Positions 43,367-51,600 of a stretch of DNA of 64,000 bases are shown here, in pieces (the stretch's first letter is position 1; each line of letters begins with the position of its first letter). The position numbers were made by a program, and so were the translations under genes. The notes under the pieces were generated by a model. That model was not told the origin of the DNA. It worked only from the letters and a program-made list of their open reading frames with translations, and ran no database searches. The DNA comes from Paenibacillus sp. MMS20-IR301 (GTDB lineage Bacteria > Bacillota > Bacilli > Paenibacillales > Paenibacillaceae), in the NCBI RefSeq assembly GCF_032302195.1, contig NZ_CP135275.1:1798001-1862000 (forward strand), written 5' to 3'.

Positions 43367-44239
43367 TTACCTGCCCGCTGCCTGGGTCCGCCGTTTGCCG
43401 GAAGACGGCCTGGTTTTGCTCCGCTGAGCCGGTTTACGCCGGGAGGTGCTGAGTCTTTTATTGCGCGTTCTGCTGTTGCCCCTGCTTCTGGCCGGCCGGC
43501 TTACCGGCAGTTTGACCGGCTCCAATCTGCCGGCCTGCTCCGCTGTTTCCGCTGCAAGATGATCCAGATAAAAAGGCGGATCCCCTCCTTCATCCATTCC
43601 ACTCTGCATGCGCTGGGCCTGGATATATGCAGGCTCTTCAAATTTCAGCTTGGCCCGGAAGCCGGACAGCTCACCAGGTGATACCGGCTCTTTGACTACA
43701 AGCAAATGATACATAATCTGATAAGCGACATTCAGCTGGGATTGCCGCAGCAGCGCCAGCTCCGCCTGGCTGTAGAAGCCATGATATGCAGGATAATAGA
43801 AAAATTCCATCCGCAAGAGGCGGAAATCAACCAGTGGATCGTTAAGCTCCCCCTCATAAGAACGCGCCTGCGGACCGGTCAGCGGGAATTCGTCGGCATA
43901 CAGTGTATCATCCGGATGGGCAGTCCAATATTTAGGCAGATGCTCGTCGAACTGCTGTTTATATTCGGGATTGACTCTGCTCGCTGTGGCATGGGCATAA
44001 GGAGCAACAATGACGACAACCGCGCTGTGACGGCAAACCCGGTAAATTTCCGCCATTACCTGTTGCAGATTATCCACATAGCACAGGCTGTTCGAGGCCA
44101 TAACAAAGTCCACACTGCTGTCGGCCAGCGGTATCGGCAGATTGAAGTCATGAATCAGGTCGGTTCCCTTGTAGCCCACGCGGTCAATCCCGATGCAGTT
44201 GGCATGCTTGCTCCTTCCGCTGCCCAGATCGATTCTCAT
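43367..44239 (-). CDS. class I SAM methyltransferase with basic C-terminal tail
   Basis: A 290-residue protein. The N-terminus opens directly with motif I (RIDLGSGRSKHANCIGIDRV), followed by the strand-4 region SVDFVMASNSLCYVD and a helix AEIYRVC, as in methyltransferase_11-type enzymes. The first few structural elements are missing, so the fold is compact. Residues about 245-290 form a very basic tail rich in Arg, Lys, Ser and Thr (RSRGNSRTRNKRLSTSRRK and more), which suggests binding to nucleic acid, the cell wall polymer or a spore component. It converges on the giant repeat protein. No partner reveals the substrate. Confidence 0.8.
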   Translation of the reverse strand: MRIDLGSGRSKHANCIGIDRVGYKGTDLIHDFNLPIPLADSSVDFVMASNSLCYVDNLQQVMAEIYRVCRHSAVVVIVAPYAHATASRVNPEYKQQFDEHLPKYWTAHPDDTLYADEFPLTGPQARSYEGELNDPLVDFRLLRMEFFYYPAYHGFYSQAELALLRQSQLNVAYQIMYHLLVVKEPVSPGELSGFRAKLKFEEPAYIQAQRMQSGMDEGGDPPFYLDHLAAETAEQAGRLEPVKLPVSRPARSRGNSRTRNKRLSTSRRKPAQRSKTRPSSGKRRTQAAGR

Positions 44240-44375
44240 GCAGCTCCCTACCTTCTTTTTGCTGATTTCCCATTAGTGTATTCCGGGCAGGGTATTTGTG
44301 TATGAGCATTCACCCCGGCCCAGCCGGACGGATTCATGAAATTTGCTTCGTGCGGGAATCAACTGCGAACATAAC

Positions 44376-44398
44376 AAAACCCGCGCAACGCGCGGGTT
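44376..44398 (-). terminator. intrinsic terminator of the small protein gene
   Basis: The hairpin AACCCGCGC-GTT-GCGCGGGTT is followed on the minus strand by TTGTT, 30 bases past the stop at 44428. Confidence 0.8.
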
Positions 44399-44427
44399 CC
44401 AATTACCTCAATCAGCCTGCCTGACAA

Positions 44428-44616
44428 TCAGGTGCGTTTGTTCTCCACCGATTTCATCCGGTTCTGATCGTCAGGCACCCGGTCGACACTGAACTCCTGG
44501 CCGGCCTCCACCTCACCGTCGCTGCTGACATTCCGGGCGAAATTGGTGAACTGACGTTTCTGCTCATCCTGTGCATGCTTAAGTTTAAGAAGCTCCTGCG
44601 GATCCTGATTTGTCAT
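44428..44616 (-). CDS. small hydrophilic protein, unknown function
   Basis: A 62-residue protein starting at ATG 44616 (MTNQDPQELLKLKHAQDEQK) five bases after GAGAGGTG. The open frame continues upstream to 44724, but that part has no ribosome site and looks non-coding. The product is highly charged with no cysteine or membrane segment (it also contains FTNFARNVSSDGEVEAG and ends VENKRT). The own terminator and good ribosome site support a real gene. The composition is reminiscent of small spore or stress proteins of Bacillales, but no family is recognised and no function is claimed. Confidence 0.7.
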   Translation of the reverse strand: MTNQDPQELLKLKHAQDEQKRQFTNFARNVSSDGEVEAGQEFSVDRVPDDQNRMKSVENKRT

Positions 44617-44820
44617 TATGCACCTCTCATTTATGGAATTATGCATGAATCGCACAAATAAAGTTTTCCATAATAGGGCGGTGCTTATGCAGGGGATGGT
44701 TATTTCTTTTGCAGACAAAATCAATCAAACACCTGCCGTAATCGCTCTGTCCTTCACCGTGTCCCTGCGGGTCCGGCATCCGGGGTTAATCCTCCTTTGG
44801 AGTAGAACGCCGGATATCAA

Positions 44821-45762
44821 TTACTCAGCAAAAGTATGCTCCTCCATAAAGCTCCGCACTTCCTCAACCGCCGGCGCTTTGCTGGCACCACCGATCCGCA
44901 GCGTAGCCATTGCTCCGCAGGCCGAAGCGAAATCCAGGCTCTCCGCCGGCGACAGTCCCTGAAGATGTGCATAGATCAGCCCGGCATTGAAGGAGTCTCC
45001 GGCACCCGTTGTATCGATAGGCGTGATGCGGTAGGCCGGGCGTTCCAGCAGCAGCCCGTCTTTGGTCCGGATGAGTGCACCTGCAGATCCCCGCTTGACT
45101 GCAACGGTTCCGTTCTCTGCGGGCAACTTCTGCAGAGCTTCGTGCTCATCTCCTACACCGTAGATGGCTGTCAGCTCGTCCCGGCTGGGGATAAACAGTG
45201 TGGTGAACGGCAACAGCTCACTGATACTCTCCGGCAGCCACTCTTCACGGATGTCCCAGCCTGTGTCGAAGGAGGTGCTGCAGCCCTGCTGCCGTGCCTT
45301 GCCGAACACATCCTTCCAATGCTCCCGCATGCCATCCTGTAAATAATAGGAGCCGAAGTGAATATGATCGGCCTGTTCGTACAGCTCTTCAGGGAGATGC
45401 TCCGGCTGCAGCAGCGGAATTGTTCCCAAGTAGGTCAGCAGCGCCCGGTCCTTTTCACCAGACAGTGAGAGCGTGACACCGGTCGCACGGCTAGGGTCAA
45501 ACACCACTCTGCTTGTATCCACATTCATAGCGGTAAGTGCATCCACACAGAACCGTCCGAGGGCATCATCGCCGACGATACTGACGAACCGCACATCCAG
45601 GCCTAAGCCGGCAAGCACTACTGCTGTAATGGCCGAGGAGGAGCCGAGCACAAGATTAAAGCGTTCCAGCAGCTTCTCCTTGTTCCATTCCGGCGTCACA
45701 TCCCGTCCACCGGCAATCATATCCACATTGAGTTCTCCAAGCACGTATACGGTTTTTGCCAT
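44821..45762 (-). CDS. PfkB family sugar kinase
   Basis: A 313-residue ribokinase-fold enzyme that phosphorylates a sugar or nucleoside with ATP. The N-terminal motif GELNVDMIAGG is followed by the substrate-lid strands. The ATP-site signature is DTTGAGDSFNAGL (about residue 252), which carries the catalytic Asp and the anion hole G-A-G-D. The sugar cannot be assigned: the enzyme could be a fructokinase, ribokinase or 2-keto-3-deoxygluconate kinase. The start ATG 45762 has GAGAGGC upstream. It lies downstream of the AraC gene at 45915-46781 in the same direction, about 150 bases away, and may belong to the same alpha-galactoside cluster. Confidence 0.9.
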   Translation of the reverse strand: MAKTVYVLGELNVDMIAGGRDVTPEWNKEKLLERFNLVLGSSSAITAVVLAGLGLDVRFVSIVGDDALGRFCVDALTAMNVDTSRVVFDPSRATGVTLSLSGEKDRALLTYLGTIPLLQPEHLPEELYEQADHIHFGSYYLQDGMREHWKDVFGKARQQGCSTSFDTGWDIREEWLPESISELLPFTTLFIPSRDELTAIYGVGDEHEALQKLPAENGTVAVKRGSAGALIRTKDGLLLERPAYRITPIDTTGAGDSFNAGLIYAHLQGLSPAESLDFASACGAMATLRIGGASKAPAVEEVRSFMEEHTFAE

Positions 45763-45914
45763 TTACTTAATGCCTCTCTTTCTGGCGCAGCACAGGTATG
45801 CAGACCCGCTCTGCTTCGTGATTGTATCAAAGCCCGTTCACCCATTATAGCCCGCGCCGCAGCAGCGTTCCAGCAGAACCATCCACTTGCGGACAAATAT
45901 AGAGATAGAATGAA

Positions 45915-46781
45915 TTAGTTTCTGAACCCGGAACGGTATTCACTCGGCGGCATCCCGGTAGCTTTGCGGAATTGCTTCGAGAAATAGAGGGCATCATTGA
46001 AGCCTACAGAAGAGGCAACCTGCTCAATGGTCAGCGGCCCCTCCAGCAGTTCTCTCGCTTTGTCCATCCGCATTTTGAGCAGGAATTGCTTGGGTGACAG
46101 TCCGGTTCTCTGCTTGAAAGCCTTGGATAGATGAACCCGGTGGTATCCGAGCGAGGAGGCCAGATGATCGATGCTGATCTGCTGATGAAATTGCAGCGAT
46201 ATCCAGCGGATCGCCTGATCGATCTGCCGGTCGATGATCTCCGGCATTGCCGCCAGATGTTCAGGCAGCGCATTCAGATTGCCCCGTCCGAACTGATGCA
46301 GCAGCAGCCGTACCCAGCCCGAAGCCTCCAGACTTTCCAGCCGCGGGTATGCTGACTGCTGGAAAGAAAGCCGGATCCGCGTATATAGAGTATGGAGTTC
46401 AGCGGCGTTACCCTCATGGAGAAAAGGCTGGTTACGGGTAATGCCAACCGCCGCCAGCAGCTCATGAATCCCTGTGCCCTGCAAAGCTACCCAGGCATAA
46501 TGCCAAGGGGTATCCTGATCCGCCTGATAGCTGAAGAGCGAGCCGGGGAAAATAACGAAGGTATCCCCCGCCCGGCAGCGTGCCGAGAAAGTCCCGCTCT
46601 GAAACTGCCCCCCGCCTTCCAGCACGGTATGGATCAGATAATAATCGTGAACAGACGGGCCGATCTTGTGGCCGGGATGCGGCCTCCCCTCTCCGCTGAA
46701 CAGCACCGAAAGCTCCTGCTCATCCGGAGTAAGATTAATACCGATCATGAAATCATAATGTTCGGGATTCAAATGCAACAT
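45915..46781 (-). CDS. AraC family regulator, MsmR/MelR-like
   Basis: A 288-residue AraC regulator: cupin-type arm (about 1-170, with CRAGDTFVIFPGSLFSY) and DNA-binding domain (about 185-288) with ISIDHLASSLGYHRVHLSKA and IEQVASSVGFNDALYFSKQF. It ends YFSKQFRKATGMPPSEYRSG, as usual. It is transcribed away from the alpha-galactosidase gene, the common MsmR/RafR-MelA arrangement, so it is probably that gene's activator. GGAGG directly abuts ATG 46781, which is tight; a TTG three codons in has ideal spacing and may be used. Confidence 0.9.
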   Translation of the reverse strand: MLHLNPEHYDFMIGINLTPDEQELSVLFSGEGRPHPGHKIGPSVHDYYLIHTVLEGGGQFQSGTFSARCRAGDTFVIFPGSLFSYQADQDTPWHYAWVALQGTGIHELLAAVGITRNQPFLHEGNAAELHTLYTRIRLSFQQSAYPRLESLEASGWVRLLLHQFGRGNLNALPEHLAAMPEIIDRQIDQAIRWISLQFHQQISIDHLASSLGYHRVHLSKAFKQRTGLSPKQFLLKMRMDKARELLEGPLTIEQVASSVGFNDALYFSKQFRKATGMPPSEYRSGFRN

Positions 46782-46863
46782 TCCTCCATATCTATCTTGT
46801 CTTTCTCCATAGTCATGCTTTGCCTTCTAATCTATAGTAATTATAGACGACAACAGCGAAGAA

Positions 46864-46922
46864 AGCTTCTGCCACAGCGGAATTCGCCAATATTTCATTT
46901 ATAATCAAGTCGGGCAGAAGCT
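46864..46922 (+). promoter_or_regulatory. alpha-galactosidase promoter flanked by a perfect inverted repeat
   Basis: AGCTTCTGCC (46864-46873) and GGCAGAAGCT (46913-46922) are exact inverted repeats 39 bases apart. The -10 TATAAT at 46900-46905 lies between them, and the -35 region is poor, as expected for an activator-dependent promoter. Candidate site for the divergent AraC regulator. Confidence 0.55.
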
Positions 46923-46953
46923 GGTTCCGCAACTTATAGGAGGCTAAATTCCA

Positions 46954-48252
46954 ATGTCCAAGATTACATTTATCGGTGCCGGAAGTACAGTGTTTGCCAA
47001 AAACGTCCTGGGGGATATCATGGCTACCCCTGCTCTGCAAGGATCTGAGCTGGCTCTGTTTGATATCGATCTGCAGCGCCTGAAGGATTCCGAGAATATG
47101 CTGAATAATCTGAAGAACAGCGGCGGCAGCACCTGCACCGTTACTGCTTACACCGACCGCAAGGAAGCGCTGCGCGGGGCCAAATATGTAATTAATGCGA
47201 TTCAGGTCGGCGGTTATGATCCGTGTACCATTACCGATTTTGAAATTCCGAAGAAATACGGTTTGCGCCAGACCATTGCAGACACAGCAGGTATCGGCGG
47301 CCTCTTCCGCAACTTGCGTACGATCCCGGTTATGCTAGACTTCGCCGCGGATATCCGTGAAGTGTGCCCGGATGCGCTGTTCCTCAATTACACCAACCCG
47401 ATGGCAGTACTGACGAATGTAATGAATACTTACGGCGGCGTCAATACTGTGGGATTATGCCACAGCGTGCAGGTGTGTGTTCCCGGCATGTTCGAGCATC
47501 TTGGAATGGACCAGACCGGTGTGCAGGCCAAGATTGCCGGCATCAACCACATGGCCTGGCTGCTCGAAGTGACCAAAGACGGCAAGGATCTGTATCCGGA
47601 GATCAAGCGCCGTGCTGCAGAGAAGCAGCTGGAGCCGCATGGCGACATGGTCCGCTATGAGATGATGCTGAAATTCGGCTACTATATTACGGAATCCTCC
47701 GAGCATAATGCGGAATACCATCCGTATTTTATCAAAAGAAACTATCCTGAGCTGATCGAACGGTTCCAGATTCCGCTGGACGAATATCCGCGACGCTGTG
47801 TAGAGCAGATCAGCCGCTGGGAGCAGATGCGCGGGGAGCTGGTGAATAATCAGGAGCTGAAGCATGAGCGTTCCCATGAGTATGCTTCTTACATTCTGGA
47901 AGCCATGGAGACCAATATCCCGTACAAGATTGGCGGTAATGTTATGAACACCGGACTGATTACGAATCTGCCAAGAGAAGCCTGTGTTGAGGTCCCTTGT
48001 CTTGTGGATGCAAGCGGCGTAACGCCAACCTATGTCGGTGATCTTCCGCCGCAATGTGCTGCGCTTAACCGGACGAATATCAACACCCAGCTGCTGACGA
48101 TTGAGGCGGCGGTCACCCGCAAGAAGGAGCATATCTATCACGCGGCTATGCTCGATCCGCATACCGCAGCCGAGCTGTCCATGGATGATATCGTAAGCAT
48201 GTGTGACGAGCTGATTGCAGCACACGGCAGCTGGCTGCCTGAGTATAAATAA
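46954..48252 (+). CDS. melA: alpha-galactosidase, GH4 family
   Basis: A 432-residue GH4 enzyme that hydrolyses alpha-galactosides such as melibiose through an NAD+- and Mn2+-dependent redox mechanism. The N-terminal Rossmann motif is TFIGAGSTVFAKNVLGD. Metal and substrate residues are visible: YTNPMAV, the Cys and His in GLCHSVQ, and GINHMAW. The length is typical. The start has AGGAGGC nine bases upstream. It is divergent from the AraC regulator and carries no signal peptide, so it acts on imported sugars. The downstream 48268-48316 hairpin ends the transcript. Confidence 0.95.
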   Translation: MSKITFIGAGSTVFAKNVLGDIMATPALQGSELALFDIDLQRLKDSENMLNNLKNSGGSTCTVTAYTDRKEALRGAKYVINAIQVGGYDPCTITDFEIPKKYGLRQTIADTAGIGGLFRNLRTIPVMLDFAADIREVCPDALFLNYTNPMAVLTNVMNTYGGVNTVGLCHSVQVCVPGMFEHLGMDQTGVQAKIAGINHMAWLLEVTKDGKDLYPEIKRRAAEKQLEPHGDMVRYEMMLKFGYYITESSEHNAEYHPYFIKRNYPELIERFQIPLDEYPRRCVEQISRWEQMRGELVNNQELKHERSHEYASYILEAMETNIPYKIGGNVMNTGLITNLPREACVEVPCLVDASGVTPTYVGDLPPQCAALNRTNINTQLLTIEAAVTRKKEHIYHAAMLDPHTAAELSMDDIVSMCDELIAAHGSWLPEYK

Positions 48253-48267
48253 CGGAAATCTGCTGTA

Positions 48268-48316
48268 ACCGCCGATGCGGATTGCAGTGAATACCTCTGC
48301 AACCCGCATCGGCGGT
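48268..48316 (+). terminator. long hairpin after the alpha-galactosidase gene
   Basis: A 19-bp stem with one mismatch (ACCGCCGATGCGG-a-TTGCAG with its complement) and a nine-base loop, 15 bases past the stop. No T-run follows, so it may protect the 3' end rather than terminate. Confidence 0.6.
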
Positions 48317-48326
48317 GCCTGGAATT

Positions 48327-48512
48327 AGTTGGATTTTCTCCACTTATTCTTGAACGGCAACGTCCATTTCAAACAGCAGTTGGATAAATAGCACTTAATT
48401 CAAGGCCAATCAGCCTGAATAGAGGAAATGCATCAATTTAAATGACGTTTATCCAACTCATTCCCGCAATCTCTCCAAAACCGCTTAATTAAGATACGTT
48501 TCTCCAATTATT
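48327..48512. repeat. intergenic element with four copies of a TTGGAtAAACGT word
   Basis: Four related stretches: AGTTGGATTTTCTCCACTTA (48327), AGTTGGATAAATAGCACTTA (48378), the complement of a similar word ending TTTATCCAACT (48435-48462), and again CGTTTCTCCAATTA (48484-48512). Two are in each orientation, so the element can fold back. No gene is seen in it. Confidence 0.65.
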
Positions 48513-48523
48513 TATAACGCCTT

Positions 48524-48557
48524 AGGATTGGAACCCGAAGTTGGGGTTCCGAATCCT
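48524..48557. repeat. inverted repeat in the convergent spacer
   Basis: AGGATTGGAACCC pairs with GGGTTCC-g-AATCCT, a 13-bp stem with one bulged base and a loop of about seven. No T-run is adjacent. Confidence 0.6.
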
Positions 48558-48583
48558 ATTCGGGCGGATAATGTTCATTAAAT

Positions 48584-48617
48584 AAGCAGCCCAATCCTCC
48601 AAGAGGATGGGCTGCTT
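48584..48617 (-). terminator. terminator of the giant rhamnogalacturonan enzyme gene
   Basis: The hairpin AAGCAGCCCA-TCCTC with its complement lies 43 bases past the stop at 48660 on the minus strand; T-poor ATTTAATG follows. Position and stem make it the probable end of that gene. Confidence 0.65.
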
Positions 48618-48659
48618 GTGTTGCGGATCTTTGCGGGCTTACTAGCTGCCGCTATTCCT

Positions 48660-51600
48660 CTATCGCACCGTCACAATCATCTTCACAGACTTCGTCTCTC
48701 CTGCCGCATTACGCAGCACACCTTCATATTCGTACATACCTGGAGCCTTGCCGGAGATATTCGTTACGGCCGACTGGGCGCCCGGGGTGCGCGCCTGCAG
48801 CGCTTGGGTATCTACCAGCTTGCCGTTCTCATAGAGTGCATATTCAGCAGCATTGGTTCCCCACCACAGATTCATGGTGACGTGATAGCTGCCGTCTCCA
48901 TCCCAGTTATCGTGTGACAGTACCCCTTGACCCGGAGCGGCATCCGTGACGGTTACCATAAGCGGATCACTCTTCGTCACTCCCAGTGCATTAATCAGTT
49001 CAGCTGTATAGACATACGTACCGTTACGCTTGCCTGCAATCACAGTCTGTACCGATTGGGCTGACGGAGACTGGTCTGCCAGCGGCACATCCTTGATCAG
49101 CTCCCCGTTCTCATACAGCTTGAACCGGGTACCGTTGCTGCCCCACCAGAGATTCATTGTAACTGTATAATCCCCGTCCCTAAGACCGGTGTCATACCCG
49201 TTATTATCGGACAATACCGGAGTGCCCGGAGCACTGCTTGCCAGCGGTGTTGCCTGGCTGAGCCATGCTGCCCACTTCAACAGTGCTGCAACTTGTTCCG
49301 AAGCAAATATGTTGCTTCTACTGGCTTCGTTGCTGTAGGCTGCGAGCAGCTGGCGTGCTCTCGCCCCATCATGCGACTCTGCTGCTGCTTCCGCTTCCTG
49401 AAGCTTAGCAGCAAGCTGCCCGGCAAATGCAGCTGCGCCGGGGTCAGAAGATTCTGCTGCGAAGGCACGCGTCAGCTCAGCAAGGCTTGCGAAGGTAGCC
49501 GTAACTCCGAAGCTGAACTCGGCAATGCTCTCCCGGCCGGCAAGGTCAGACACGGATGCAGTGACTTGATTAAGACCGGGCTCCAGCGTATAAGCCGGTG
49601 CATTCAGCAGTGCACCTTCTGGCTCGGCCACGCCGGAGGCTGTATCGGAGGCAGTGTAAGCAATCTCTACATGCTCTGCTATAGAGTACTCCGTTTGACC
49701 TTGAATAGAGATGACCGGAGGCGCAAGATCGATGCGGACCGCAAGTGTCTTAGCTGCTTCCTTATTGCCCTGCTTATCGACACTCCAGTAAGTAATGCTG
49801 TGCGGTCCTTCTTCACTAAGTGTCAGCTGCAGCCCGCTTGCTGCCTCACTTCCGTCAACCTGGTAGTACGTGGCATCCACTCCTGAACCTTCGTCGGCCG
49901 CAGTAAACTTCACTTCAACCGCTGAAGTATACCAGCCGTTCCGCTGCTCTCCCTCAACAGCTGCTATGGTATGCGGAGCGGTGGTATCAGATGGCTCTTC
50001 TTCAAGGGTAACGAGGGCAGACAGCGGAATATCCAGCTGCTGTACCAGCCGTGCCACCATTTCGGCCACCTTGACCGCACCGTTCATCTGGAGATGTGTA
50101 TTATCCTCAGCCGCTCCTACCCACATAAAGATCGATTTGGTTCCTTCGGTGCCAAGCTCCTGGAAATATTCCCAGCTGACCTGATTCAGATCAATCAACA
50201 GCGTACCTGTTTCCTGTGCCGTTTCTTTCATGGCCTGCACATATTCCGGGAAGCTCTTATTCAAGACCTCTCCTGTAAAATCACGTCTATTAACCGGTGT
50301 AACCAGCACCGGAGTTGCGCCTCTTTGCACCGTACCGTTAATGTAATCCTTCAGATACACCTTAAATTGCTCGGGTGTAAGATAACGCTCCGGACGGGAC
50401 GGCGTGGAATCATTATGCGACCACTGCATGAACAGATAATCTCCCTCATGAATATCCAGCAGAATATCGTTAAGATAACCGCCGACAAGGAAGGTCTTGC
50501 TGCTGAGTCCGCTGACCGCCCGGTTATCGATGCTGGTCTGGGTCAGATCGAAGTAACCGCCCAGCGTCTCACCCCAGCCGGTCTGCGGACGATAGCTCTC
50601 CGCATAATTGGCCACTGTAGAGTCGCTCGCCAGATAAATGACCGGCTGGCTGCCCGTACCGTTCTCCGGGAGCCGTTCAATCGTCAATGCATTGATCTTC
50701 GGTGCGCTGCCCTGGAAGGTAAAATCAAAGATACCGTCAATCAGAGCAATGTCATAGGACACTTCGGTAAACTGGCCTTTGGCTATTGCAGTAACCGGGA
50801 ACTTTGGCATCTGCTCGACAGTAACGCCCGCATTGGACGTTTCCTGTGCGTCACCCAGGGTCAGCGTTACCCGGTAATTGGCCGGTTGCATTTCCACCAG
50901 GAAGGAGGAGCCGTTGATCCGGACGAAATCCCCGGTCAGTGCATTTCCGGTCGCCCTGTTCTCATCCTGGACCAGTGCCGTGTCGGCAAAGCCATAACCG
51001 TTTCCTTCGATGTAAGCCTGCTTGGCATCAACTTTGGTATATCCCGGAGCAGCGTCCCCGGAGCCGAAGTCGAATTTGTAGATACGGATATCTCCCGCCG
51101 GCTGACTGCGCAGTGAATTCTTGGCTATAGTCAGCATATTGAAGATATGATTGACCTGAGCTTGAGTCGCTTCCTTGCCAATAACGGCTTCTGCTGCAGC
51201 TAAAGCTTTATTCAGTACAGCAATGGATGCTTCGGTATAAGCTGACAGATCCAGCGCTTTTACTGCGGCATGGAGTGCGATCAAGGCCTTCTGATCACCG
51301 GCTACCGGCGGCAGCATTTTGCCCTCAAGCTTTACATTATCGATTTGCGTAGTCCAGCTAAGTGTGCCGCCGCCGCCTTTTCTAGTACCGAGGAAGCGGA
51401 TTCCCCTTACATTATTGGCGTAGACACCCGGATTCATTGGAATATCCTTAATCATCTGCGTCACAGAAGGATCAGCAAGGCTCGTTAATGTAAGATCAAT
51501 GGTCTTCGCAGCAAAGTTAATATTAGCATTTACGTTGACCCACTGGTTCTTCAGAAGTTCCGTCGCAATTCCGCCATCAGGAACTGCTGTAGTGCCGGTT

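Noticed and set aside
44617..44724. N-terminal extension of the 62-residue protein
   Set aside because: There is no ribosome site before the upstream start, whereas ATG 44616 has GAGAGGTG at good distance.
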